Shown here: piece by piece, positions 38,114-50,010 of the stretch
Layout: the number at the start of each line of letters is the position of its first letter
Numbering within the stretch: the stretch's first letter is position 1
Origin: Raphanus sativus
Lineage: Eukaryota > Streptophyta > Magnoliopsida > Brassicales > Brassicaceae
DNA length: 64,000 bases
Assembly: GCF_000801105.2 (NCBI RefSeq)
Contig: NC_079512.1
Span: 27,793,848-27,857,847 of the forward strand
Direction of reading: 5' to 3'
Notes under the pieces: model-generated
Seen by the model: the letters and a program-made list of their open reading frames with translations, nothing else
Database searches by the model: none
Told to the model about the DNA's origin: nothing
Translations under genes and position numbers: made by a program

Positions 38114-39658
38114 ATGTGTTCGAAGAAAACAGACGATATCTGCGGAGATGTTTGTGGACAGGTGAGACTTCTGAAACCTAATCGATTTCCTGATGAATCG
38201 TTTTTTTTTTTCTCTCTTTCTGATACCAATTTTTTTTTATGAGAATTGTTGGTAAATGCATTACATGACATAGGGTTTGTTGTTCTTGTTCTTATCATAA
38301 CTATCTTAAATAGAGGAAGACGGTTAATTGTTTTTGTTTTGTTTTGTTTTGTCTGAAACATATGGAGGATTTAGTCCTCTCGGCTGGCTTTGTAAGCGAC
38401 CCCGGTTTAGAAACCTTAGGTTTTATTTTTATTTTTGTGATAATCCAAACATGATTTGTTTTAGGGTTTGATTTTCTGTAGCAGTACAATGATGCTATTG
38501 TTGATTCTTTTCATTGTCTCTGAGCTTTGGCTTGTTTTTTTTTTTGTTTTATTGCAGGATGGTTCACGATCAGCAAAGGTTTTCTCAAGGGTTAGATGCG
38601 CACTACGAGGACTCGATTTCAAAACCTACATCTTCTTCTTCACCCTCGTCCCTTTATTCGTCTTCGGAGTCTACCTCCACGGTCAGAAACTAACCTACTT
38701 CCTGAGACCGCTCTGGCAATCACCACCCAAACCGTTCCAAACGCTCCCCCACTACTACCACCACAACGCCTCCATGCAAACCCTCTGCAGCCTCCACGGC
38801 TGGAGACACCGCGACTCTCCGAGACGAGTCTTCGACGCCGTCCTGTTCAGCAACGAGGTGGACATGCTCACCATCCGCTGGAAAGAGCTCTACCCTTACG
38901 TCACGCAGTTCGTGATCCTCGAATCCAACTCCACCTTCACCGGTCTGCCTAAACCGCTGGTTTTCGCCGCGAACAGAGAGAAGTTTGACTTTGCTGAGCC
39001 GAGGCTGAGCTACGGCAACGTGGGAGGGAGGTTCAGGAGAGGAGAGAACCCTTTCGTGGAAGAAGCTTACCAGAGGATCGCGCTTGATCAGCTGATAAGA
39101 CTCGCCGGGATCCAAGAGGACGATCTTCTGATCATGTCCGACGTCGACGAGATCCCCAGCGCTCACACCATCGACCTCCTTAGGTGGTGCGATGGATACC
39201 CGCCCGTGCTTCATCTCCAGCTCAGGAACTACTTGTACTCGTTCGAGTATTACGTCGACGGCAAGAGCTGGAGGGGTTCTGTTCATCAGTACAAGCCCGG
39301 GAAGACGCGGTACGCTCATTTCCGACAAGGGGACGTTCTTTTGGCGGACTCTGGTTGGCACTGCAGTTTCTGTTTCAGGCGCATTAGTGAGTTTGTGTTC
39401 AAGATGAAAGCGTATAGTCATACTGACCGTGTTAGGTTCTCTCATTATCTGAATCCGAAACGGATCCAGGATGTGATATGCAGAGGGACTGATCTGTTTG
39501 ATATGATTCCTGAGGAGTATACGTTCAGGGAAATCATCGGGAAGCTAGGTCCGATACCGAGGTCTTATTCGGCTGTTCATCTACCGAATCATCTGATTGA
39601 GGAGGCGGAGAGTTATAAGTACTTGTTACCTGGGAACTGCGTTAGGGAAAGTGGGTGA
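38114..39658 (+). CDS. Glycosyltransferase family 17 (beta-1,4-GlcNAc transferase-like)
   Basis: Two exons, 38114-38161 and 38558-39658, 382 residues. The first exon encodes only MCSKKTDDICGDVCGQ. One transmembrane anchor follows (KTYIFFFTLVPLFVFGVYL), giving a type II Golgi-like topology. The catalytic region contains RRVFDAVLFSNEVDMLTIRW, QFVILESNSTFTG, GRFRRGENPFVEEAYQR, the metal-binding SDVDEIPSAHT (DxD-like), WHCSFCFR and FKMKAYSHTDRVR. This is the GT17 family, named for animal MGAT3, which adds a bisecting GlcNAc to N-glycans. Plant acceptors are unproven. Position suggests the At5g14480 orthologue. The second exon is GC-richer than its surroundings, normal for this gene class. Confidence 0.9.
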
Positions 39659-40767
39659 TAAGGGCTTGCATGCGCTTATCAGGCTTTTGTAGTTGGTAGG
39701 TAATGTGGATTATTCTCAGTAGAGAGGGAGTGTGGAAACAGAGGATGGTACAGTTTATTGAAGAATGTGGAGTCTCTGGTATATATTACCTTGTCTGATT
39801 ATTAATACTGACTCATGTTTCCCATGTTGTTTTGTGGGAAGTTTTGCTGGGGATAGTCTCTCCTCTCCTCTTTCTCTTTGCTTCAAAACTCTTTTCATAC
39901 TCTCTTTTCTTATTAGTCTGTACAATTCACTAGTGAGATTTCTTTACATTATCCTCATATTCTTTGTAATCTTTATTTTTAAAAATTCTTTCATGAATTG
40001 TTATCCTCTTGCTCCACATGTTGGTTGCTTTTAAGCCTTTTCTCCTTCATAATGTTGTACCTGGAAAACTTAACCAAATAATTTGTAAAATTCTTGGTTT
40101 TATATAGAAAACCTTTCACATTATTGTGGAAGACTAACATTTGTTGAGTTGTTGAACAATGGAGATTTCTCTGTTTATGGATACTACACATTTGCCAATC
40201 TCCATTGTTCTGTGTAGTGAAGATATTCCGGGTAAAACCCATCTACATCGATTGTAGTTGCTAACAGTCACCGAAGGCAACATTATATGATTAATTACTA
40301 TCACATCTGCAAATCTCTCTTTATGTCAGTCAGAAATCAAACATGAGCAACAGCTTCAATCAAATCATCACATATATATGTTTGTTTGTTTGTTTGTTTC
40401 ATCATTGCTTTATGATCCGTGAAGACTATTAAATATAAGGCCGGCCACCGGTGATGTTTCCAAGTATGATCATGTATATGCCTAGTCAGTGATCCCCGCA
40501 AAGAACCTTACGTGGATCGAGCTGACCGCTGCAATAGCTTGATGAAATGATGGAGAGTTCTTGCCTGCATTTCCACTCTTCGCATGGTTTCAATAAATGA
40601 AAAAACGTTTTGAGTCAATTGGTGACTATCAACCAATGTGCCATGGGGAGAGATTTAGGGTATTGAATTAATTATGTGATAAGTTGTGTGTAGAATATGC
40701 AATTTCTCAGTTTTGACCAGAAAATAAAAAAAGAAGATAATCGTAAGTAAAATAAAGGGCCCTAAAA
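39659..40767. other. GT17 3' UTR and intergenic DNA
   Basis: No gene seen. A (TGTT)n microsatellite lies at about 40379-40399. The frames at 39765-40034 and 39991-40242 are unrecognised. Confidence 0.45.
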
Positions 40768-41019
40768 TCCCCTTATTATTAAAAGAGAAGCATTTTACAT
40801 TAAATGCGTTCATATTGTAAAATTTATATATGGAAGATTGAGGAGAGTTTGAGAAGAGAGGGATGACGTGTCAAGCAAGTAGAGCTTCTCACAAAAAATT
40901 GAGCACTACTTTCCTAATTTGCATTGACATTATGTGTTCATCGGGACAGAAAAAAACTTTGATTACACGAACAAAACAATGTGAGTCGTGACTCACGTGA
41001 GGTTAACGGAGGGTGATAT

Positions 41020-41470
41020 TAACGAATGGAGCATGGCAATATGTTAACGGATGGAGTGTTTCAGAGCATGAGAGCTATTACAGATGGATGAGGGGAGAAA
41101 TTTAACAAATGGAGCAAGGGAGAGGCATGCCAGCCATTACGAATGGAGCAGTGCAGAGCACCAAAGCCATTACAGCGGTGGAGAAAGAGCATTGTAAGTC
41201 TCTTACGTTGCACTAATGGTGTTCGCTAAAGTATGAAGCTCTGAAAGACGTTTTGTTGGTGAGGTCGAGGCATGAGACGCATTACGAATTGCACAAGGAA
41301 GAAGGTTAACGAATGGAGTAAGGACGAGGTGTCAGAGCCATTACGAATGGAGCAATGCAGAGGCATGAGAGCCATTACGTCGATGGAGAAGGAGGATTGT
41401 CAGTCTCTTGCGTTTTGTTGCTGAGCTCGCAAGTACCAAGATCTGAAATACGTGTTGTTGGTGAGCTCGA
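41020..41470. repeat. Degenerate tandem repeat in Helitron interior
   Basis: Variants of the word GCCATTACGAATGGAGCA recur roughly every 40-60 bp. At a larger scale a unit of about 200 bp appears twice: CATTGTAAGTCTCTTACG...GACGTTTTGTTGGTGAGGTCGA near 41190-41270 and ATTGTCAGTCTCTTGCG...TACGTGTTGTTGGTGAGCTCGA near 41395-41470. I do not recognise the sequence. Confidence 0.7.
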
Positions 41471-42257
41471 ACGTATGAATGTCTGTAAGGCGCATGTCTT
41501 ATGTGTGTGCTCTTCTATCCCATCATATTATATGTCGGACGTGAGAACCTTTGTCTTCAAGGAACAGAAGAGACCACCTTTGGATCAGTAATATCTAATT
41601 CTCTAAGCTTGAAGAGAAACTAAATGACTGGGTGTTATTGTGTGGGTGTGCGTTTATCGTGTGGGTGTTATTCGGGAGACCACTTATGATACCTACAAAA
41701 CGTGAGGGTGAAATGTCGACTACCAAGTAATGGTGTTTTTAGACAATGGTGTTCTTCGTCATGACACTCTTCTTGCTTGCTGATATACATTTTGTGAGGT
41801 TCGACTTTTGATGAAGTTGATGTTATTGTTACACATGCACGTACGTGTAGAACATTCTCATGTCGATTGATAATTTTTTCGATAGGTATTATTAATTTAA
41901 TTAAACCGAAACTGACAATAAGTAATCAAAATCGAATTAAACCAGCATAATCGAGTCTTCATGGTTAATTAAATGATTGTGTGACCTTCTCAAGTAAAAT
42001 AATAAACCGTGTTTACATAATCAATCGTGGATATATGAGTTATGGTAATATATTTGATCGTGTATATATATGTTATGGTAATATATGTATTATTTCGAGT
42101 GCACGGTAAGGTGAGAATATACGTTATTAATTATCATTGGTGTCATATATGAACGGTATAGTTAGGTTTAGCTACCTATATAAGTAGCCTTCAACCTCTC
42201 CATATTATTGCATCTCAAACATTCGGAAAATAGTCGAGTTCTTAACATCCTATAAAA

Positions 42258-42395
42258 ATGGCTTCCCTTACTGTTGTGTGTGATTTGAAACCATTCAAAT
42301 AGATGTGAAAGGTTAGAGTTAAGATCATACGTTTGTGGAGACAATACTCTGCTGCTGGTGATCTCACTATCGAGATGGTTCTAATCGACTCCAAT
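42258..42395 (+). pseudogene. RPA1-like (DUF223/OB-fold) exon 1 relic
   Basis: The frame reads MASLTVVCDLKPFK, stop, M, stop, KVRVKIIRLWRQYSAAGDLT, IEMVLIDSN, then a GTAA donor. It matches the N-terminal OB-fold of plant RPA1-like/DUF223 proteins (remembered pattern LKPFK-xWRIQVKxLxxWRQY). The second stop is TGA where a Trp TGG is expected. A TATA-like element (CTATATAAG, about 42175) lies upstream. Only exon 1 survives and the two stops kill it. It is 305 bp from the 3' terminus of the surrounding Helitron and on the same strand. Confidence 0.65.
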
Positions 42396-42711
42396 GTAAT
42401 CATCTTCACTCTTTGTTTTTTATTTTTGGCAAACATCACGTCTGATCAAATTTTCTTGAAACTAAATAATATAAACATTTTTATTAATTTATTATTTTTT
42501 AACTCAAAGATAGTGTATCATTTTTAAATATGCAGATTAACTCATGAGCTAAGGAATCCGAACAAGACCCCTAAAATTTCAATCCAACCCAAACCAAACC
42601 AGACCCGTAAAGATCCACAGAATTAATCAGATTTTACAATATAAAAATATAAAATTTTAATAAATATTTCACCCTGCGCAAGGCGCAGGTCTTATCCTAG
42701 TAAAAGGTAAA

Positions 42712-43431
42712 ATGTCGAGAGTGAAACTCATCGGAGATATGAAGGAGGAGATAGAGCAATGGTTTCAGCTCAATAACATCTCTAGCTCAGAGGTTACGGC
42801 AAACACTAATCTCCAACATTGTGAAAGCTGGTCCCCTGTAGAGAACGGTGCCATCAAATGCAACGTACACGCAAACTGGATAAATGCACATCTTCACAGT
42901 GGGGTAGCTTGGATCGCAAGAGACCATTACGGAAATGTAACTCACCATGCTAGAGATGCGATCGTCCATGCGCCCAACCATTTCATAGCTGAGCTGAGGT
43001 GCATAATCTATGCTATGACTAGCCTAAGCGACTTAGGAGTCACAAGTGTAATCCTTTCTTCAGATTATACTGAGGTTATAGAGGCTATAAAATCACCACT
43101 GCAATGGCTGCGTCACAGAGGTTTGCTGCAACAAGTGATACAGCTCAAAGAGAAATTTCAGACAATAACCTTTGAAGATGAGAAAGTAGCAGCAAATGGG
43201 ATTGCTCGTGACATAGCTAGAAGCGTTTTGCGAGACGGTCGGTTTCAATCCTACCTAGCTATGGGAGGTCCCTCTTGGCTTCATGATAAGATCGCAAGAG
43301 AAAAGCATCCAAGCAACATTTGACTCTTATTTAGAGTGTGGTTGTTTTGTTTTTTCGCTACCTTGGAGTAGAAGGCATTGCCTTTGTTTTTGTTACAAAC
43401 TTTCTTGATTAATATTAATCCAGATGTTAAA
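42712..43431 (+). mobile_element. 5'-truncated LINE remnant with degenerate RNase H-like ORF
   Basis: Flanked by AAAAGGTAAA on both sides (42702-42711 and 43432-43441), a probable target-site duplication, with a short A-run at the 3' end as for a LINE. The ORF (42712-43323, 203 codons) is an RNase H-like domain of RVT_3 type: CNVHANWINAHLHSGVAW, HFIAELRCIIYAM, SSDYTEVIEAI and AANGIARDIAR. The first catalytic Asp is His (CNVHAN in place of VDAS) and the last is Asn (ANGIAR in place of ADxLA), so nuclease activity is unlikely. The insertion point is one base after the Helitron 3' end. Confidence 0.68.
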
Positions 43432-43441
43432 AAAAGGTAAA

Positions 43442-45850
43442 TCGAAAAGGGAATGCCAAATGTATCGGAGAATTTGCCAAATATGATTCACAATTCATTT
43501 TAAATTAAAAAGTATACCTAAACTTTAATCAAATGCAAAACTAACATAAAAGCCTCGTGAAATTACAATCAGTAACCATAATTCATTTTTACAAATATAG
43601 CTCCGAAAAATCTTTTGAGTTTTTGTAAGTTTTCAGAGGTTCTGTAAGTCTTCTGGAAAGACTTCCCCAAAAATCTTCTCGTATAGTAAATCTTAAAAAT
43701 AATTATAAATTTGACTAAAAATATTTTTTTGGGGAAAAATTAAAATCATGTATTTATAACATTTTTAAATGATATAAATTGAAATATAATAAAATTGAAT
43801 TGTTTTCAACATAAATAGTGAACATATTGAGTCATAGTATTCTTTGGTTTATGTTTTGGTAACATATGTTGTATTATTGTATGTTTTCTTAGGGTTTGGT
43901 TTTGGAAGTTCATCATTTTTTTTTGAAAAATTAAATTTTGATCAATATGTGTTTAGTTCTATGTATAATAAACACTTTTAACTTGAGTTTAAGTTTATTG
44001 AAGTGTTTAGTTCGTTAATTAAGTTTAGGGTTTATATTTAGGGTCTAGTCGACTTTCAGGAAGTCCTCTAGACGACTTCCTTGAAGTCTTTTAACAGAGT
44101 TTTCTCCCATGTCTCTTCTTTCATAACAAATCTGAGCGTTTTGATAAATTTTCATTTCTGATTTTTCTTCATTTAATAACTTCTTGTTCCATAAAGCTCT
44201 TAACTTTTTCCCAAACTAAAATTCCCAAAACTCTTTCTAATCTCTTTAAACATGAAAACACAAAACTTTATATCAATTTCTCATTTTTTCTCATGTTTTT
44301 CTTACTAATTTATCTTGTTTTTGCAAGTTTTTATCACATGGTTCTCGTCTTCCACTCTTTTAAGGGTAGATCTAAATTTTTTAGATATATATTTTTGTGT
44401 GTACTTTAAGGTAGATATATTTTATTATCCACCTATTATTTATTTTTTTAAAGTTATTTGAATATTTTTGGTTTTGCAGGTTTTTCAGATCTGAGTTACA
44501 CTTTGAAAAACTTATGGAAAGTCTTCTCAAAAGTCTTATAACATATAATACATTAGAAGACTTCCTGAAAATTTTTCAAAAGACGTCCTAGAATTTTTCT
44601 GACGAATTTTCTCCCATATCAAGTAAAGTCCACATTTATCTTTGTGGAGGATTGATCTATAATAATTTTATGTGTGGTCTATTTTGTGATTTGTATGTAT
44701 ATTCCTTTAGTTGTGATATTTTATTTTTGTAAATTTGAAAAGATATTAGTGAAATTTCTTTTGGTAAATATGTTCATTGTCCATAATATTATTTTACCAA
44801 AATTATTTGACATTATTAAAGTTATTGATATAATTTTAAGAGCAAACACACAATAATAGAAAAATTAGTCAAATTTACTACGATTAAAGGAGAAGATCTG
44901 TCGAGAAAACTTAGTCAAAATTCATAATAGAACAAATATTACATAAGGTATTAAAACAAATTATAGACTCCATAATTACATACGATTATGTATATACATA
45001 TATATCATACATATAAATATACACAATGAGAATAGATTTTTTTTTTATCGGAGGTGCTTTTAAAACAGAGTAAAAAATAGAATTATATATATAGTAAAAG
45101 ACGACGGCAGACGTCCTCCTCTTCTTTTCTATTTTTTTTTGGTAAACACGTCCATTTTATCTCTGTCATGAATTTACAGGACCGGTCTAGAGGAAAATAT
45201 ACCCAAATCATCGATGAATATATTTCTGAATTTTTTTATCAGTATTTATAACTATGCAGAATTTCTTAGATGAATATTATTTATTAATAATTATTAGTCA
45301 ATGACAAAATCCAATACTCTCAGAGACCAGTACAACTAAGACTTCTTTAATTTATTTAGTTATTTTTCACTATCTGTGTAACATAGTTAAAAAAAAAAAT
45401 TTATATAAACAAAACCATTTTTCTACAAATATTATTATCACTAAATAAATATTCATTATGTTTACATTTAAATTTTAATAGAATCATATAAAATATAAGT
45501 AAAAGTTTATAAAATATAAGTAAAAATTATATGAAATTTAAGTAAAATATTATTTTTAAATGTGAGATTTTGTATTAACAATTGATTTAGAGTAAATCAT
45601 ACCTTTAAATCGTGTGTTTTCCTGAACTGGCTTTTGTAACTGGCCTTAAGGCTCCGTAAACTAAGGCCATGTCCAGTAAATTCCCTATTTCCACATATAT
45701 TGTAATTTGTTTTTTTAGCAACATATTGTAATTTGTAAGACACGAAAACAAATACAAAAAGATACAAGGTAGAGGACATTCTCTTATTGTCAAAAGATAA
45801 AAAGAGAACATTTTCCAACTTATAGCCCCAACAAGTGTATATCAGCGAGT
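43442..45850. other. AT-rich TE debris, no gene
   Basis: Contains scattered copies of GAAGACTTCC/GGAAGTCTTC words (about 43640-43680, 44050-44100 and 44520-44590), a known style of Brassica dispersed repeat. There are also long A/T runs. No recognisable protein. The open frames at 44674-44856 and 45597-45818 are unrecognised. Confidence 0.45.
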
Positions 45851-46030
45851 TTATCTGTATCTTATGATTAGATGTTTATTTCTAACTATCTTTGAATCTT
45901 CTTTCTTTATGCTTTACTAGTTGTATTTCGGAGCGTAAAATTATCTGTATCTTATGATTAGATGTTTATTTCTAATTATCATTGAATCTTTTTTCTTTAT
46001 GCTTTACTAGTTGTATTTCGGCGCTACGCC
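45851..46030 (-). repeat. 90-bp tandem duplication containing a Helitron 3' end
   Basis: Two adjacent 90-bp copies (45851-45940 and 45941-46030), nearly identical. Each contains CTAGTTGTATTTCGG (CTAG at 45917 and 46007), which on the minus strand is a Helitron 3' end. Only the right copy keeps the hairpin (CGGCG-CTA-CGCCG, about 46019-46031) and continues into an element body. About 66 bp of flank is duplicated with it. Confidence 0.75.
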
Positions 46031-47303
46031 GGATTTATATGTTATATTCTTAAATGAGTTTATTATTTATTTTACGGTTTTAGTAAAGAAAATATGTTCA
46101 AAATATGAAGATGTATATATGTTGAAATAGAATGATATTTTTCTGATATATTCGAAAGTGGTTATTGAACGTGTGTATTACTTTGTTTTAAAGTTGCTTA
46201 GGTCAATGTGAAATAACTGATTTATTTAATAAAAGTAGAATAATAAGTTAATAGTTTGAACAAAGTAAATTCAGTTTAAATTTAAATATGAAGTAAAGTT
46301 GATGTTTTACAAGAAAAAAATATAAATGCTTGTGTTTTATTTGGTAAGATGTTGGTCAATGTAATGGGAACGTTTAAAGTATTGAGTAACTAGGTGTTTT
46401 TCGTGCTCATGCACAGATATAAATATTTCTAAAAAAAGTGTATTATTTTAATTTTATTAATTAATATCTATTATTTTATTATAGTTAGTATTATATTATT
46501 TTGATTAGACATGTAAATATATAGTATCTAGTCAAATTTTGTTATTATTTGAGTATATTTAATTGTATTTACTTCTCCAAGTCTAAACACATTATTTTTT
46601 GTTTTTTACATTTAGACTTTTGATCTTGCCATAAATTTTAGATCGTTTAAGTTATTCATTTTGTGGGTTATATTGAGTTATACACATTTCTTCAAATCGA
46701 AGCACCGTTTCTTTTGATTCTGTTAGACTAAATATGAATAGTTTTTTATTGCATTACTTTAGTTTTCTTAAATATTTATAGATTTCAAAAAAAAATTTGT
46801 ATAATTTGATATTTGTGGATTAGTAAAAATAATAGTAGAAAAACTGAAATGATGATACGTATGAAGGTTTATATACGACTGGATATCAATATTTACAAAA
46901 TATTTGTTTGTTTGGAAATTTTAGGTAACTTTATAATTTAGACGTATAAAAGATAAATTAATAAATCTTAACTTAAAAAAAATATTGGTTTATGTATTCT
47001 TATTATAGGTATATTATGTTGTATAATATAAAAAAAATCAAAATATCAAGTCTTACATAATTTTTACTGTATATTAGGTTTGATTTAAGTTTGAAGATTT
47101 ATTTATTTATGTAGTCTGATAAAATATATATAAATTTTAAATAGAAAATAAAAGTTAAACAAAAAGTATGTAAAAATGAGTTAACATCTCAACAGTAGCA
47201 ATTATAAATATTTTTTGTTCATCAGTGACATTTTCGTATATGTTATTTAATAATATAAAATTAAAAGGTTAACTGTGATTAATTATTAAATAGTTTGTAA
47301 TAA
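46007..47303 (-). mobile_element. Minus-strand Helitron body, other end not found
   Basis: The left edge is a good Helitron 3' end on the minus strand: hairpin, then GAAATACAACTAG and host T. AT-rich sequence follows to the right with no coding potential. I could not find the 5' end (TC...) before the next Helitron at 47304, so the right coordinate is a limit, not a boundary. Confidence 0.45.
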
Positions 47304-48181
47304 TCTATCTTATTAAAACAGAAACATTACAACTTCTTTTAGGTGGATTTTAAAGTTGGACCTTATGTAATTAATGCTATATTAATCTATTTATTATTAG
47401 ACATGCATTTTTATAAATAATTAATATTAATCATTACCATAGTTTTACCATAGTTTTTCACTTCTTACCTTATTATTATATCCACTACGCATGTTTTCTT
47501 ATATTGCATATATTTTACTATAAGCTAGATACATCCACTAACATATTATACTATAAGATAGATTATTAATAATACATCTACTAACATATAATACTATATG
47601 ATAGATTACTAATAATACAATATATTATCTGTATTCATTAACTTGCATCTATCAATATTAGTAATACTATGAAGACGACTAACTCTATACTTTGAACCTA
47701 TAAACCATAATATACTAATTTATAACAAAAATGATATTACTGTTACAAATTAGTTTCTATAAAATTTATTTATAGCAGCAATTTGTTATATAAGATAAAT
47801 GTAATCAAGACCCACATTTTTTTTTTCCTGTTCAGAAAAAAGAAACCTACGAATATATACCATTAAGTTAGCCAAAAATCTTCCGAATAAATAGTAAATC
47901 TCACCAACCCAAAAAATAAATTAAAAATATAACAAAAGATATTATGTTTGAAATTTAGCTCACTGGATCGGGTATAAATCTGTTCATTTCAGGTATGAGT
48001 TCTTCGAGTTCTCAACATTTGGATCTAAGTAGGTATTTAATTTTTTTTTGTCCGGGTCGATTTTTTTTGGTTCCGGATCATTCTAACTTTTTATATTATA
48101 GATCTTAAATAATATACAACATGTACATAAAATATGTGAATCAAAAGATAAATCCGCGCAGGCGCGCGGGTCATGATCTAG
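47304..48181 (+). mobile_element. Small non-autonomous Helitron, 878 bp
   Basis: 5' end TCTATCTTATTAAAACAGAA after host A; 3' end CCGCGCAGGCGCGCGG hairpin (about 48153-48168), then GTCATGATCTAG and host T. Both ends fit the Brassicaceae Helitron consensus. The interior is AT-rich with no ORF. Confidence 0.85.
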
Positions 48182-48689
48182 TTATAAATTATATATAATA
48201 TACTAATTATAAAGTATATATCTGCAATTAATCACTATGAGAACTAATGTAATGCGGTGAAGAACTAACTTCTCAAATAATGTTATAGAGCAAAAAAAGT
48301 ATGTAAAAATGAGTAACATCTCAAAGAGAAGAATTCTTAGCTTTTTAATTTTGTAAAATTACAAAAAAGCAAGCAATGCAGATAGCTTGTGTCGTTGGCA
48401 AAAAAAAAAATGCAGATAGCTTGTTTGTGAAAGTATTTCTCTTGAAGGCTTTGTTATTATTAACAGACTATATAAAGCCGTGTTTGATAGGCACTTACAG
48501 GGGTCAGATTAGACTGAAACAAATCTAAACAAATTTTGTCAGTAACAGAATCCTAGATTCTATCAGTTTCAGTATCGTGTGAACATTCACTCGAGGGCTT
48601 GGAATTTTAGTCTTTAAGCATTTTCTTGCTGGAAGGCCCATCCTCGTTTAGCTAGTTACTATTCTTCAGTGTTATTGTCAGTGTCATGG

Positions 48690-49580
48690 GTCTAACATGA
48701 AACATATCTCACTGCTCTCTCGCCCTCAAAATTAGAATCACCATTGCAGCCACTTTGGTTAAGGTGAGGACTGTTCAAATCGTGAGGAGTTTTTTTCAAA
48801 GAGCCATCACCAAGCATGTCATCACCAGGGTGCTCATCACTACGCTGTCCATTAGAAATTGCAAATAACAGTCAAGAACAAGAAACGTTGGACACACTTT
48901 ACAAAAGAATTCAAACTTACGTGATTCTCAAATGAAAGTAGGGGGCCGCTGGTGGCTTTCGGAAATACCAGAGAGTGAATCTATGATGTCTAGAAGCGAA
49001 GTTGAATGGAGAGAGCTTGGAAGGTCACAGTGCTGCCAACAATGTCTTCTAGACACGGTACCTAGCACACATAGACAAAAAGGATAACATGTTGAGAATT
49101 TGCTAGGATGAATGATCAAGTTGCAACGAACTGCCTTACAACACCCTCTGCATTATCTTCATGGCCAGCAGAGCATGTGAATGATGAGAAGCCACATTGC
49201 AGCTTCCGTAAGCATTTGATAAACAGAAAAAAAAAGTCTCAGGAAGAGATCTTGAGAACCAGACTTACACTATAAATAAATAAAAACTCAACAAAGAACC
49301 AACCTGAGCAAGCCTATCTCGGGAACCATCCCTGTAATACTATTACATCATGCTTAGCATCGCTATTGCCAGACTTTTTACTCTCTATCTTCTTCTACAA
49401 TCTCTCTTTTTGTCGACGTGGATCTCTTGCTCTGTCTCCTCAATGTCTGACTTGAAAATTTCGGATCTCACTCTTTCTTCTCCAGCTGATCTCTCATCGT
49501 TACCACCTCATGATGATGTAAACGAATACTCTCTGTCTCTGACAGACAGGAACAAAGCAAATAAAAGAATCATCAGATAA
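48690..49580 (-). pseudogene. Unrecognised gene-like fragment
   Basis: Three stretches on the minus strand look like exon remains. One at about 48690-48850 reads QRSDEHPGDDMLGDGSLKK, TPHDLNSPHLNQSGCNGDSN, FEGERAVRYVSC-stop. One at about 49130-49215 reads LRKLQCGFSSFTCSAGHEDN. One at about 49390-49520 reads RVRSEIFKSDIEETEQEIHV with a stop upstream. GC content is higher than the flanks. Frames are interrupted and I cannot join them with consistent splice sites. I do not recognise the family. It may be a decayed gene, or a gene whose exons I misread. Confidence 0.3.
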
Positions 49581-50010
49581 GCTTAACTATTTGAAAAAGG
49601 AGGAGGTCGAAGCAATCAATACCTGAGAATTTCCGTGTCTATTTTTTAACTCCATTTGAAGAAGGTACGATGGTAGATGATCGTCGAGCTTCCCTGGTTC
49701 AACAAATAAAACAACATGCGTGAAAATCTTTTTTTTTTCTCTGGCATGTGTGGTTCTGTCAGAAACAAAGATAGTTATTATCAACCAAATTCTAGTTTTT
49801 TTGTGCTCTTTTCTTCGTGTCAATGATGTTATTATGTGCAATCTACAGAACAGAAATTAGTAATTTTTCGAAATTTTGTATTTTTTGGTTAACAAAATTT
49901 CAAGAGTGTATATTGTTGACTAAAAGTACTAATACTTCCGATATGTTATCAACTGTCAGAAAGCAAAACCATAATACACTAATGCGTAACGGAAACAAAC
50001 AATGAAGTCG

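Larger units (their letters stand above)
40768..42700 (+). mobile_element. Decayed Helitron, about 1.9 kb, with an RPA1-like relic
   Basis: 5' end TCCCCTTATTATTAAAAGAG after host A, matching the remembered Brassicaceae Helitron pattern TC...TATTATTAAAA. 3' end: hairpin CTGCGC-AAG-GCGCAG (42674-42688), then TCTTATCCTAG and host T. Inside are a degenerate tandem-repeat block (about 41020-41470) and a broken first exon of an RPA1-like (DUF223) gene, a gene type carried by plant autonomous Helitrons. No Rep/helicase is visible. Confidence 0.7.

Noticed and set aside
38720..39445. 241-codon minus-strand frame
   Set aside because: Antisense shadow of the GC-rich GT17 exon; no signal of its own.
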